Below, in pieces: positions 23,961-37,671 of a DNA stretch of 64,000 nucleotides. The notes beneath the pieces are model-generated. The model was not told where the DNA came from, did not search any database, and worked only from the letters and a program-made list of their open reading frames with translations. The position numbers and the translations under genes were made by a program. Position 1 is the stretch's first letter. Each line of letters starts with the position of its first letter. The stretch comes from Anagrus nilaparvatae (lineage: Eukaryota > Arthropoda > Insecta > Hymenoptera > Mymaridae), in contig JAKSXM010000007.1 of the NCBI GenBank assembly GCA_022575985.1, positions 10,542,501 to 10,606,500 of the forward strand, written 5' to 3'.

Positions 23961-25982
23961 GATCATGCAGGTCAGTTAAATAGAATGGGTATTTTTCGTA
24001 AAATATCTTGGGGTGTCTGTATACAAAAAATAAACAAAAACAGGCGGAATACAAGTGTTCTATGAGTGAGATATTCCGATATATGTCTAGAGTTAAAAGT
24101 TTTTGTCAAATTTTCAATTGGTTACGTGATTTGGATTGAAATTTGTGAAAACTGCTTTTTTAAAGATTTCCTTGAAGGTCATATTATTAGGTTAGAAGTA
24201 AAAATGCAAGTCAAAGCCATTGTTGCCTGAAAGTATACAGTTTAGAAAGTCTCTCAGCCAATTTAGAAGAATTTTTATGTTTCTATAAAAGAGATACTTA
24301 AATTATTGGAAGATTCGTAATTTAGCTAAAACATTAATTTAAGAGATTTAAGTGTTGAAATTTTGCAACACCAATGACAAATTCAAAATCAGTGTTAAAT
24401 TTCAATTCAAAATATGTCTTTATATTATTTTTCTCTATTTTTTAGTCGTTTTGATAAATAAATTACTAAAAAATGGAAAAAGAAAGAAAAAATTAGCCAA
24501 AACCGTAATTTTTGCCTCATTTAGATTTATTTACCACCAAAAGAGCAAAAATTGAACCAAATTCATAAACTGTTCTACCAAATTGATGACTTCTTATCTG
24601 AAATTACTCATCAGGAAAATATGACTTTTATTACATATAATATTTGCAAATAACAAATAAAACGCAACACAAAAAAAATAATAAACAATAATTAATCGTA
24701 GCACGAATAGACGTTTAAAAAAAATATTTATAAATTTTTAACAAAACACTATTAATACAGCAATAATAATTATACATTTAAAAAAAATATAATATACACT
24801 AAGTTTTTTTTTTAAATTTATTTTTCTGAAAAAAAAATTATGTTATGTTTCTAAAATTTTTTCCTCGATTTATTTTAAAACTTTATTATTTGTTTTGAGA
24901 TATATTTTTATTTAAAATTAGTTAGATTTATGTTGTTAATTTGGTCTTTTTTTAGAGCCTATAATTTTGCTAGCTTGAATATTTTCGTGACATTTGTAAA
25001 TAAAACTTTTCTATGTTAGTTAATAATAGTTTTTATTTAAATTAATTATCCTACTTTAAATATAAGGGTTTCTGTCGCGATTTCCACGAGCAATATCACC
25101 AAACCATAACCAGCTACTCAAAAAACCCTTATATTATTTTTACTATAGTAATAAATAAAAAATTTAAAGATAGTCAAAATTGCACACATAAATTGCAATA
25201 TGGAAATTTCTTTTTTTACGATTTTAGGGCGATTATTCAACTGCTTAGAAGAAAATTGTATTTTGCGTTCGCATCTTATTTTGTAAGACTGTCAAAATTA
25301 GTGCGTTAAATTTTTTTATATTTTCAATGATTTAAAAAAATTATTCAGTTTTTTGCATTCTCTGTTCAACTAAATATTGTTTTTATTATATAAGAAATAA
25401 TTATATATTAGTTTTAAAAAATCCAAATCATGATTATAGCCAAAAATAAAAAAATTGTATTATTTGTTTTTAAAATATAAATAAAAGTTATTAGAAACAT
25501 TTAATATTATTGAAAAAAATGTGAGTGATAATTAAAAAGTATTATAAAGTAATATTTATTTTTAACAAATCATAAATTATAATTAAAGAAAAAAATTTAT
25601 TAGGTCGACTGTCTGTATTGCAAAAATTTTGTAAATATTTACAAATAAAATATCGTGTACTTCAGAAGTGTACTTCACTTATATTTTGATGTCTGGATAA
25701 AACGTGAGGCAATCTTTTAAATATTTTTTAAATTAATGTACTAGTCTGAGTGAACCACGCACTCAAGATATAAATTCTCGAAAGATAATCACACCAAACT
25801 GAGTTTGTTTTCTCGACCCGACTTAGGAATTTATTTAGGATATGTATACTATTATTTGTTTTCGGATTTAGAAATGCCTATTCTGAAAAAAGATAGGCAT
25901 AGTAATTTTAACGAAATGTCCTTAGAAAGTTTCTATATTGTATACAATTTTTGGAAAAATAGAAAAAAAACTTATAACTTAA
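23961..25982. other. No gene seen
   Basis: A+T-rich sequence; short frames near 24352 and 25805 have no recognised family and low-complexity composition. Confidence 0.45.
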
Positions 25983-26219
25983 CATAACCAACGAGCATGG
26001 AACATGTTCACTTATAACAGTTTTAAATAATACTCACTGATAATTACGAATCTTAGAACCGAAATTTGAATAAGTCTCTAAATTGAAATTATCCTAAGTC
26101 CCTGAACCTAAATTACTCTAAGTCTCTAAATTTAAATTATTTCGAGTCTATTCCCCACCCCCTGAATTTGGGGCCTTTTTCAAATACCCCTTTCTGAACA
26201 TGTTCTATGTTAATAAAAA
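25983..26219 (+). repeat. Dispersed repeat family, copy 3
   Basis: Starts with the ACCAACGAGCATGGAACATG block, has AAATTATCCTAAGTCCC-type internal repeats and ends GAACATGTTCTATGTTAATA. It is immediately followed by copy 4. Confidence 0.65.
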
Positions 26220-26790
26220 ATTTATAACCGGTTTGTGTAACTACACAACCAACGAGCATGGAACATGTTCACTTATAACACTGATAATAAAGTATTTATT
26301 GTGTTCATAATATAAATATTTATATCCAAATATTTATATTTAGATTTTTATTATAGAAATCATGCTGCTTAGACATCAAAGTGAACAAAATTAATTAAAT
26401 TTTCAAATTATTACATTTTTTTAAATAATATGAATTTATTTTTTATTAATTTTCACAATAAATTCTTTAAAAATTCTGCACCAATGGTCCCTAGGTACTT
26501 CTGCACCAATGCTCCCTAGGTACTTCTGCACCAAAGGTCTTTAGGGACTTCTGCACCAATAGTCCCTAGGTACTTCTGCACCAAAGGTCTTTACGGACTT
26601 CTGCACCATAGGTCCCTAGGTACTTCTGCACCAATGCTCCCTAGGTACTTCTGCACCAAAAGTCCCTGAATCGAAAATATTCTAAGTCCATTTCACCCCC
26701 CCCCTAAAAACGTCACTTTTTCACCCCCCCCCCCTGCCGAGCTGGACTTTTCCAAATACCCCATCCAATGAACATGTTCCATGTTAATAC
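26220..26790 (+). repeat. Dispersed repeat family, copy 4, with internal minisatellite
   Basis: Begins TTATAACCGGTTTGTGTAAC, ends GAACATGTTCCATGTTAATA, and differs from other copies by carrying a 25-bp tandem array plus C runs near its right end. Confidence 0.65.
26474..26673 (+). repeat. 25-bp minisatellite, eight units
   Basis: Eight consecutive 25-bp units beginning TTCTGCACCAATG and mostly ending CCCTAGGTAC, two of them with the variant CTTTAGGGAC/CTTTACGGAC end. The period is exact across the array. The last unit decays. Confidence 0.9.
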
Positions 26791-29582
26791 ATAAAAAATA
26801 TGTCTTAAGAAATATATTAATCAGAGCACTCGATTAATGCTTAAGCAGTTATTAATTGAAGGAGCAAAATTGCCCTAAGGCGTAAGGTATAAGTTATGGT
26901 AAGCTGGTAAACTTAAGGCTAAAATGAATTCCCGATACAAAAACTGATCTCATATAGGTTAAAATAAACTCTGAAAGTATAAAAAAGATACTGAAGATAA
27001 ATTTTGCCCTTTCCATACTGAAAAAAATTTTTCCGATTTTTTCGTTTGTTTCGTAAAGAAAACTAAAAAAAAAATGATTTTTACTTATTTAAAATGCGGG
27101 TACATCATGGTGGTATAATAAAAAATTTTATTTTTACTTTCAGACTATTAATTATTTATATTGATAACGTATTACATCATTTGTATCTGATTTTTTATTA
27201 CATTTAAATTAAATCGTCAGAAAAAATTAAATATTTTCCGTTCACTGGACTACTAAATTTTAAAAACTCGCTTTTTTTCAAATCCATAATTAACCCCAAG
27301 CAGATATTTATTTCAGTATAAATTTAATCCAAAAAAAATAATCTCTATAACACACATATTAATATTTTTAATAAAAATAATTAAAAAATTTTATCGTTTC
27401 GCATGATAAACTAAAATAAAAAATTATGAAACATATTTATTTTTTATATTTACAAAATTTATAAATAATTTATGTTTTAATTTTTTTTTAATTTAAAAAT
27501 TAATTAACTTAATTCATTCATGTATATTAATGAATAAAAATAAAATGAAGATAATGCAATATCTCGTGTCTGAAATTCGTATTAAAAAAAAAAGTGACCT
27601 GACATTGATGATAATGTTATTCATTTATTTTATTTTTCAAGGGAAAAAAATTTTTTTAATAATTGTTACAAAAAAATTACATATATATAAATTTTTCATT
27701 TTTTTTTTTTTTATTTATCATCAAAAATATATATTTTTTTTTTTACTATACTACTCAATCAGGTATTAAGTATATCCTTTTATAGATAATGTTATTTTAT
27801 ATATGAAGATTACGTCAAAAGTTGTTCCGGTCATATTTATACAAAAATTTCGAGGTTACATATTCTTTTTTTTATTGTAAAAAAAGATATACTAGTTTAA
27901 TTGTTAGTTATAATTTTTTTTTTCTATTATTTTATTTTTAGCTACGGAAATACAGTTGGTTGGCAGTTAACAAAAATTTTATGGTTTCAGAATATCTCAT
28001 GTGTTTGTAGGAAATATTAAGGAGTGGAAATACTTGTTGACTTTATTTATATCATTTATATATTAAAAAGTCCCATTTATAATCTATTAAAATTAGTCCT
28101 AAAATAGTTTAACTTTTGATTCCATGATAAATGCGGTTTTCATGAAATTTTACAATGGAAAATCCCATATACAATCTAATGATAATATAAATATCATACA
28201 TATATATCTCGTTATGTTACAAAAGCACGTGTTTCCTCTGTTTAATTTTATTATACACACATACAGTAGCAGATAATATAATAATACTAGCTTTACTAAT
28301 ATAATGATTTTATATATTATGGAAGAGGATGTATTTTCGCATTTGTCAGACATTCATTATTTTATATAATTTTTTTTCTTCAATTTTAACTATTTTATTT
28401 ATAGATGATTCTTTTTAAACTCAGTTACTCCACCCTGTCTAAATATGGAATTCTTGAAGCAACTCGAAAGGGTGTCGATTGTCTTAATTTTTTTCTTCTA
28501 ATTAGACATGTTTAATTCAGGTAAAGTGCATATTTTGCAAGGTCCATTGGTCGTCTTAAAAATTAAATTGCTGACCGTAACAAATGTCGGATGTTGTTAC
28601 ATTCATTTATATATCAAAAAATTTACAGATTTTTACTCTGATAAAAATTCCGGTTTGCACTACCGGATCTCTTTTTATTTGTTTAAACGATTGCATATGG
28701 ATTGAATTGTAAAGAAAATTTAACAAAAATGAGTTTTTTAACAAAAATGAAAATGGAATGGTGGTACTTAAAAAATTTTAAACTTTTTTTAGGTTCTATG
28801 ACATTTACAATCATTTTAAAGCAGAAGAAAATTCCATCCGCCACACCCGCAATTTCAGTAGCAGCAACCTGATTTTTTTTAGTGTATGTGATTCTTATAA
28901 AACGTCAACAAAAGTCAACTTCTTCAAATTTTTAGTAATTTATAATAAAGTGAAATTAAAATGTTATAAGACGTTTAATTAAAATAGAAATATGCATAAT
29001 TAATTTTATTATATAAGTAAATATATTATGCAACATTATTTTCAGACATTTATGAATTAATAAGATTTTTTAAACGTTTATAACTTTTCTGCTAGCTTGC
29101 GAAATATAATTTTTAATAATGAGAGGCAACATTTTATTTCGTGTAGATACAAAAAATTTATACAACAATTTTTCAAAATTCAAAAATATTTGTTTTTTCT
29201 TATAAAGTAACAATTTCCGGTATTTTTTACATATTTAAAGTATTACGAATTTCCTTTAAAACAGCCAAAGTGTTAATAAAAAACCTAAACTTTTTCTAAA
29301 ACAAATAATTTTTTGAAACTTTTACAACTATTTGTGATCATTTTTTTCAACGTTTGAACCTCCATTATCCAAGTCATGATAAATATATAATATATTAAAT
29401 TGTATTTTGTTAAAAATTTATGACAAATATTTGTTGGTAAAATATTAGATGTTAAATTTATAGGTTAAGTATTTAAATTTATCATTTCATATAGACAGCT
29501 ATGACGCTTAAAAAAAAAACTGATGGCTAATTTCCAAGAAAATTAATAGCTGTTTATTTGAAATTTTAATGAAACGCTTTTT
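26791..29582. other. No gene seen
   Basis: A+T-rich DNA with long homopolymers. Short frames near 27530, 28150 and 28508 have no recognised family. Confidence 0.45.
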
Positions 29583-30474
29583 CATATAAGTAGTGCTTCA
29601 CGCGAGACCGAGATTTTTTTGGTCTCGTCTCGGTCTCGTCTCGAAAAGCGAGACGAGATCGAGACGAGATCTGCCAATAAAAATTACGAGACGAGACCGA
29701 GACTTAAAAAAGTCTCGACGAGAAGTCTCGAAGTCTCGAAAATTTCTCATAGAATAAATAATTTAAATAAAAACATTTTTTTTCCAATCAGCAACTTCTT
29801 TAAAAATGAAAATTTTTGGAATCTTTAATTTAAGTTGTTATATAGAAATAAAAACATGTATTGTAGAAACCATATAGTAATAAGTTTTTTTTTTTAAGAA
29901 TATTAATTTAAATTTATAGGTATAGCTTCATAAAATTAAATAAAAACCATAAATTCGTAAAATAAAATTTAAATAAATATTATTATTATATAATCATCAT
30001 ATATTTACAATCCTGTTTATAATATGTAGCTTCCTACAAAAAAAGACTAGAGATTTAGGGCATTATAAAAAAATTTAAATAAAGGTATCCAATATTTTTT
30101 TCAATTGAATCCTTAAAATCTTGTTTTTTTTGAGATTGATTTTATTTTTAATTTACAAGAAATAATAATAAAAGGTTTGTGACTTGTGTAACATAATAAA
30201 TAACTACACAAATATATATATATTTTAAATATTAAATAATGGTGTTTTATAAAGGTATTTATGATACCATATTCTTTAATAACTGGAAAAAAAAACTCTT
30301 GTTTTATTACCGGTAGTATAAAATTCAAATCAATTAATATGTGTATCCATGATTAATATACAAAAATTATACATCAAAAATGTATACAGAGAGCACTATT
30401 AAATCCATTTAAATTTTTGTTATTATTTATCAATAAGTAAATAATTAAAAGTTTTCAAGTTCACATATAGTTTT

Positions 30475-30893
30475 TTCAAATTTGTCCTATTTAAGGGGAG
30501 AGGGGTCAAATTTGTCCTATTTAAGGAGGGGGGGGGGCAAATAAGGTAGAATAATTTCAATTTAGGGACTTTGAAAAATCTGGGCTTAGGGACTTTGAAT
30601 AATATAGGTTTAAGAATTTAGAATAATATCGATTTAGAGACTTGGAATAATTCAGGTTTAGGGACTTGGAATAATTTTGATTTAGGGAGCCAGAATAATT
30701 TGCATTTAGGGGATTAGAATAATTTAGGTTTAGAATCTTAACATCTGGTAAGGTGATAATTACAAATTATAAAATTAGAAAATTGTATTCTATAATGTTG
30801 AGTAACATTTGTATTATACCTATATTCCTCAGCTGGAAGTAAACATGTTCCATGCATTTAGGTTGTGTTTACACAAACCGCTTATAAGTTTTT
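30475..30893 (-). repeat. Dispersed repeat family, copy 5 (inverted), nested in the hAT-like element
   Basis: On the plus strand this runs from a G-run block near 30490-30540 through a 24-bp tandem array to the AACATGTTCCATGCATTTAG and ACAAACCGCTTATAAGT end, the inverse of copies 1-4. Confidence 0.65.
30555..30735. repeat. 24-bp minisatellite, about seven diverged units
   Basis: Consecutive units of TTTAGGGACTTGGAATAATT plus four bases, with substitutions accumulating in the outer units. It corresponds to the diverged AATTATTCTAAGTCCC repeats in the other family members. Confidence 0.7.
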
Positions 30894-31150
30894 TCATTAT
30901 AAGTGAAAATAATAATCACCGAAAGATAGAAAATAGATCAGTATTACCAAGTATAAGGCAAAAAAATATTTTTTATTTTTGTTAGGCGAGATTTCGAGAC
31001 TTTCGAGACTTTCGAGACGAGACGAGACGAGACCGAGATCGAGACGAGACGAGACGAGACGAGACTTACAAAAAATAAGATTTTTCGAGACCGAGACGAG
31101 ATCGGGGCAAATCTCGTCTCTCTCGTCTCGCGTGAAGCACTACATATAAG

Positions 31151-34100
31151 TGTCTCGAAGTAAAACTATTTTCAAACGTTTTATGAAAGTAGCGTAAATT
31201 TTAAAATGAAATAGATTGGAAAAAAGTAACCAAAAAATAAATTTGCCATAAACAAATTTTATGAACAGTCAAATTATATACCAGTTTTGTAAAATTACGT
31301 CAACTTTAATCTCATCATTCCGGAAGTACCTTAGAAACTTAAAATTTTTTAGTTTTGGGTCATTGTCAATTTTTTTATTCTCTTGTTTCCTATTAAACTT
31401 TCAAAATTTATAGAAATGACACTATTCACTAAAATAAAAAAAAATATTTCAGTTTGAAATTTATATTTTTTTAATTAATTTAATGTTCCAAAAAATTTAT
31501 TACATGTTGGCATTGCCATAGCATAATTGATTAATAGATCACCTTCTAATTTTAATATATATTTTTAACAATTCAATCTATCACAATATAAATTAATGTA
31601 ATTAGTTATAAATATAAAATATCATTAATTTAAAATAAAAAAATCAATTATTCTACTTTTTTTTTTCGTTTTCAATGAAATAAAATGCAAATCACTTTTA
31701 TCGATAAAATGCAAACTATTATAAAATACCTATGGGTCATCCCGTAATAACTGAGTCTAATATTGTTTTTTTGCATGAAGTAAACTAACCTCAAATTGAT
31801 GGAATGAACTTTATAATGTATGTAAAACTCTAACTTCAAACTGGACCAAATAGGTACGAAAGTATTAAAAGAATTTGCTATATCTTTACTTATATTACGA
31901 TTTTTCAGGATTAATACTATAAAATTTGAATTTTTGCTAAATACAAGCACTATCCCGGGATTTTTTCTAGAGCTGTGCTATTTTTTTGATTACTGTATTT
32001 TTGATTACTGTATTAGTATATTGCTGAAATTATGAAATGATTATCAAAAAAAATTGTAGCTCATCAGACTCTCCCTATATAAAAACTACCTTAAATTACA
32101 GGAGCTTTTAGAAATTTCTAGTACCATAGGAATCAATGTAATTTTCAACCATTTGAAGCAATCTGATGTTCCAAGATTTTGGAAATCACATTTTTTTGTA
32201 ACATTTTAATATAAGTTCCAGACTAACAAGAATTTGTGTTTGAATTTAATTTTAAAACACTAAAATTGAATTTAATGTAAAAAATCCCATATATTATCTA
32301 ATAAAAAGCGGAAAAACCTTAACTTTTACATAATACATGACGATTACTAGGTATTAATACTGTATCTATTTTAAATGTACGCCACTCCTTCATTATAATA
32401 TATTTATATACCTCATGAGAAGGTTAAGAAAATCTAGAGCAACTTACAAAAATAATAATTTTTTTATTTTTTTTATTTGTTTAATTCTAATAATTATACC
32501 TATTTTACTACTATTTGCGTGTTTTAAAAATAATTCTCTTTCATTATTTTTTAAATCATTTTTTAGTGATATAAGTTTTTGTCAGGCATTTTTTTTAAAT
32601 TAATATTCGTTTAGTTGTTTTATAAAAGTGTTAATTGTTTAGTATTATGAAAGAGCAATTCTTAGGAAAATTGATGGTATAATTTTTTGGCTCCAAAATG
32701 TTTTTTTTGGGAATTCAAATATTTTCAAAATGTATACACATTTTTCTATCATTTTCTATGCAAGAATTAAGTTTAGTAGAAATGTTTACAAATCTTTCAT
32801 TCTTATAATTTATTTTTTTAAGTTACTAGACTGTCTCGGACTCATGTTGTTCGCTCGCATTATAATTTCCCATTAGCTTTTTAAAAAAATATCAAAAAAA
32901 TATAGGTTATAACCTATAAAAAAAAAATAGAAAAATTCAAATTTCTAAACAAGCAATTTAATTGGTCTTTATACTGTCGACAAGTTGTCGGCCTCCATAA
33001 AGCTCATCAATTTAATAGAAATTCAGAGAGAATAAAAATAAAAAAGTTGCCTGATTTATTTTTAAATTTGAAAATCGTAATGTCAACTGAAAATTTTGAA
33101 ATTTTGATTCTTGTATCGTGAAAATTTTAAAATTTTTTTTTCTTCAAAACCCAGACTTTCACATTTTCTTAAGGTCAGTTGTACTAAGAATTGCTAATAA
33201 TTTAAAAAAATATATTACTTAAGAAACATAATAATAGAAGACAAACCTATTTTCTTTTTAATAATAATTAAAATAACGTTTGCTCAATAAGTCATAATAA
33301 TGAGCACAAAATATGAGCTGTGATGACTTATTATAAATATAATATGTATATTTAAATAGCCTTACATTGTAGACTCTTTTTTTTTCTTTTGTTAATTATA
33401 GATTTCTTAGTATTTTATTTTTGAATTTTGAAGTATTACATTTGGAATGATAAAAAAATTTCTGTTAATTATGACTTTTTTTTCTAATTATTTATTTTAA
33501 TTTTAATTTAATTTAAAATCAAGAGAAATTAAATGCGTGAAATCACATGCCATCGTTGCCTTTCAACCAATTAAAAAAATAAATGAAATTAAAAGATAAA
33601 ATTTTTTGACTTTTTTAATTGAATTCTATTTACTTTTTATTTGTAACTGCCAGTTTTTTGAAAAACATTTATAATAAAAATTTAAGTAACATAAGTTACA
33701 GTTTCTTTGCCAAAAATTTGTTCAAAATTTAACAAAATACTTTATTGGAATCCGGTATCAATGTTATGTAAACAAAATACTGACAGTAATTTTGATTTAC
33801 CGATTATTTTTTTTATTTCTAATTTATTAAAATTTTATTTTTAAGTGATACTTAATCAATACTATCAAAATATAATACTTTCACAATTAGACAATAGTTT
33901 AAGTTTATTTAAACTTAAGAAATAAAAATTTTTTTATCTATAAAGCGTGTATTTAGAGCTTTAAATTTTTTTGTAAAAGGGTGTGTTAATTAAGATTTAT
34001 CTATTTATATAATGCAATTAATAATAAAAACTTTAATAAATTCAGCACTTATAATTCTTTTCTAATTACATGATGGTTATTTTCAAGGTTATTTTTCGAA

Positions 34101-35522
34101 ATTCGCTAAATGGTTTTAAAATTAAAATTACATTAACTAAAAAAAATTCCGAGGAATTTTTTTTACGTTATAAGTCTTTTGCGAATGGTTTAAACAAAAT
34201 TTACTTGCCACAAATAGAATATTTCCGCTTGCAGCAAATGGTTTTTTTTTAGTGTAGCTGATTAACCCCTTAGTGCATCAGTTTTTTCCGATTTTCAGTT
34301 ATCAAAATACATCTGTTTAAAAAAAAGACATACATTTTTAAAGTCCCTTAATTCAATTCTGAAATTTTAAAAAACCCTTTTTCTATATAATTATGACGAG
34401 CATACTCCTCATGCAAGAAAATGGTAACACCTTTGTTTTGACGAGTTTACACTGAAAACTTTTTTGGTCTTCTAATCACTTGGATAGTACGTCATAGCTC
34501 TCCTTAACTTGCTTCACTACGAAGATTCAGGGCATGTAGCCCCAAATTTCAAAATTTTTTAACACGAAATTAGGTACGCGACCAGATGTTTACATTTATT
34601 TTCAAACATTATTTTAATATAAGGTTATAAAAAAAGTAAAAACAAACAAATTATTTAAGGCAAATTGTCAACTATTTTGGAATTCTGCTACTCGAAATTT
34701 TTCTCGCAAGTGAAATGTTTTTACCAAATTAAAAAAATATTTTTTTCATTTTAAATTTTCACAAGAATATGATCCTCATTCAATGTTTAAATTAAAAATC
34801 CTTTCTCGAAAATTTTTTTAATATTAATATAATTCATTTAATTAAATTAAAATTAGTGAATTTTATTTAGGGGTTGTTCTTATTAAATTACATGACCTAT
34901 TAATTGCTAAGAGGGTTGGCTAAATTTTCAATTTTGTCATTACATACCAAAGGGAGATTCAAAATTACTAATAGTATAACATTGAGGATAATTTATTAGA
35001 AATTTTGTTAAGAAGGTCAAGAAGGGTGAAATTTTATGAGAATAATTTTGTGACATGAATCAATTACAGATATTTTTTTTTATTTTTTCATAATTTTTAG
35101 CCTTATGGTGATACTTAAATTTTTTGAAATTATTAATTCAGAAGAATTAAGTTAGATTAATTGAAAATTTGGTTTTATATCAAGAGTAATATCTTATGCA
35201 AAGTAAAATTTCTAGTTTCTATATTTACTGAAATCAACAGATGCTACTAAGAAAAATACATCAAAACAGAAATATATAATAAAAAATCTAAAAAAAATCT
35301 TGTCATATACAAATATCTAATTTTTTGCATTTATGCATTTATTGTAAAACTCAAAAGAAAGTAAAAAAGAAAATTAGAAACATAATTATTTCTATAATCA
35401 GAAAAAATTTCTTGTAATCATACAACAAACGTATATATAAATAAGATAAACCCAAAATCATTAATCAAGTGATTTAACATTTCTAGAGCAAAACTCAATC
35501 AAAAAATTACATAAACTTAATA
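31151..35522. other. No gene seen
   Basis: More than 4 kb of A+T-rich DNA. A run ending GTTTTTTTTTAGTGTA near 34240 resembles a decayed MITE end. Frames near 31672, 32415 and 34070 are not recognised and look like chance frames. Confidence 0.45.
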
Positions 35523-35544
35523 ACAATAAACGAGGGTATTTTAC

Positions 35545-35635
35545 GGGATTTGATGGATTTGATGGATTTGCAAATCCATCAAATCCATTCAAATCCATTC
35601 AAATCCATTCAAATCCACTCAAATCCATAAAAAGC
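35545..35635. repeat. Subterminal short repeat, AAATCCATTC type
   Basis: Roughly 10-11-bp units (GATTTGATG, then AAATCCATTC, AAATCCACTC) running inward from the left TIR and forming a hairpin around GGATTTGCAAATCC. A related block lies just inside the right end at 40688-40765. Confidence 0.75.
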
Positions 35636-35699
35636 TATATAAACCCATAAAAAACTATAAAAAACATTAAAATTCTTTCATACTTCTAAAAATACTAAG

Positions 35700-36062
35700 C
35701 GTAGCCTAAGGAAATAGGCTATAATAAAAAACGACACGTCAAGCCTTACACTAGTGTAACCTAAGGAAGTAGGCTATAATAAAAAACGACACGTCAAGCC
35801 TTACAGTAGCGTAACCTAAGGAAGTAGGCTATAATAAAATAACTACACGTCAAGCCTTATACTAACATAACCTAAGGAAGTAGGCTATAATAAAAAACGA
35901 CACGTCAAGCCTTACACTAACATAACCTAAGGAAGTAGGCTATAATAAAATAACGACACGTCAAGCCTTACACTAGCGTAAGCTAAGGAAGTAGGCTATA
36001 ATAAGAAACGACACTTCAAGCCTTACAGTAGCGTAACCTAAGGAAGTAGGCTATAATAAAAA
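35700..36062 (-). repeat. 55-56-bp satellite, short array (about six to seven units, inverted)
   Basis: Units begin CCTAAGGAAGTAGGCTATAA and continue through CACGTCAAGCCTTACA to a GTAA end. This is the reverse complement of the long array at 37672-39120, so the two arrays could form a long hairpin. Confidence 0.9.
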
Positions 36063-36439
36063 ACAAATCAAATTATAAACACAGAATTTTAGTCGTGGGC
36101 TCCTTTCAATAAAATGTTTTCTATTTAAAAAATTTTGTTTATACCACACTCATTATATAAGAAAATGCATTATTATTAATAATAACTTCTAAATATTCGC
36201 ATATCCATAAAATAATTAATATAATTTAATTAATTAGTTATGCCCCCCTCTGATCTCACCCTAAAATCTACGGACCTAAAACCGGGAGCCACCTTAAATA
36301 TAATTTTCTCTGATAAAAAATAACCCTTGAGATGAGTGTAAGTCTGATGAAATAAAAAAATAAATCAATTTTCCAACTCTAGTTGTAATTTCGGGTATAT
36401 TTAAATTATTATCGGTTACTTATATTTTTTGGCTCACTA

Positions 36440-36667
36440 CACGGAGAAAAATATTTTGTATATTTTACAAGGTTAATTTTAGTAAAACGGGGTTAGTTTT
36501 AATTACAAAAAAAATTTGTAAATTTTACAAATATGAAGTCAGAATATTGTAATTCTAACTATAAACATGGTTATATTTACAAAATATTTGAACAGAAAAT
36601 AACAAAACTTTATAGTGTAAACATAACCAGCAATTTTGGTTATTTTTAACAGTTATTTTTCTCCGTG
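36440..36667. mobile_element. MITE, 228 bp, TA flanks
   Basis: Terminal inverted repeats CACGGAGAAAAATA (left) and its inverse (right) with TA at 36438-36439 and 36668-36669. The interior has ATTTTACAA and TTTTAGTAAAAC blocks resembling the MITE at 12527. It sits inside the satellite-bearing element. Confidence 0.75.
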
Positions 36668-36668
36668 T

Positions 36669-36809
36669 AAACACGAATATGATGTTTGTTTTTACTTAAA
36701 ATGCACCAGTTGCCAACATTAAATATCTTTAGGTAATTGGTACGCATTCATCTTCTATTGTAGGGAATAAGAACAATTTAGGTAAAAACAAATGTCGTAT
36801 TCGTGTTCA
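36669..36809. repeat. Small hairpin element, 26-bp inverted ends
   Basis: AACACGAATATGATGTTTG at 36669 pairs with the inverse of the block ending at 36809 with three mismatches. It lies directly against the right TA of the preceding MITE. Confidence 0.5.
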
Positions 36810-37671
36810 GTATAGAGCGTGTTTTAATTTTTTGTTTTCGAGATTTTTTTGCTCTCCCCACATTTGGATATTTTGGTCATAAAACCCCCCATCTACAAGG
36901 ATTTTACTCGTACCACCGAGCACTTAAAGTTTCCCATTTAAATAACATGGGAATTTTGACTTTTCAGTTTTATAATTTTTTAACATGCTTTAAAATTTTT
37001 TTAAACACTAGCCAGCTGACAGAAAATGATGTTTAGACATATAATATTAAAAAATGATCATTTTTATTTATTTTCAATAATACTTTTGTCCCTTCCTTTT
37101 TAAATCAATTTAATAATAAAAATATATAATACAGAAAATATAGTAAATTTAATAACTAGAGTGCAGATATAGTTGGGTATTTAAATTAATATTAAATTTT
37201 GAAAAAGAAAATGTCTGAAATTTACTAAAATTTGTTTGTAGGAAACTCTGGAAATTCAGGGAATTTGCTTTGTAAAATTAGGTTGAAAAACTAAAAAAGT
37301 ACTGGAAAATTTAAGAAAAATGGTCTGGAAACTTCAGTTCCGTGACCACCCTGACTATACCATTGCATGTGGTTATGTTGGTGTAACTCTTGTGTTTTTG
37401 TCTCAATCTAATGCTTTCAAAAATTTAAAAAAAAACCCCTACATTTTTATTATTTTTGGACGTAATACCTAATACTTTTCAATGAAAGTAAAAATTTTAG
37501 AAAACTCGGTTTTAATAGATTTACTGGATCTGATAATTAATGATTTGAAAAATTTTTTATTAAAGTTTTTGTCACCAAAAAAAAACTCCTCGAAAAAAAC
37601 CGAGAAAAAAACTGACCTGATACTTAATTATTTGAAAAGTTTTGTCTCCAAATTTTACGTTGCGTTGGTGT

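Larger units (their letters stand above)
29591..31142. mobile_element. hAT-like non-autonomous element with GAGAC-rich ends
   Basis: Terminal inverted repeats begin TAGTGCTTCACGCGAGAC at 29591 and, inverted, end at 31142. An exact 8-bp duplication CATATAAG flanks it (29583-29590 and 31143-31150). The 8-bp duplication and the TAGTG start fit the hAT superfamily. Both ends, about 170-180 bp each, are made of short GAGAC/GTCTC repeats that can pair with each other. No transposase is present; the interior is A+T-rich and holds an inserted copy of the dispersed repeat (30475-30893). Confidence 0.85.

Noticed and set aside
26474..26673. 25-bp repeats as a CRISPR or coding repeat
   Set aside because: No spacers and no sustained open frame; a minisatellite within a dispersed repeat.
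36803..37036. 77-codon frame between the satellite arrays as a transposase remnant
   Set aside because: No motif of any transposase family and F-rich, low-complexity composition; part of it overlaps a hairpin end.
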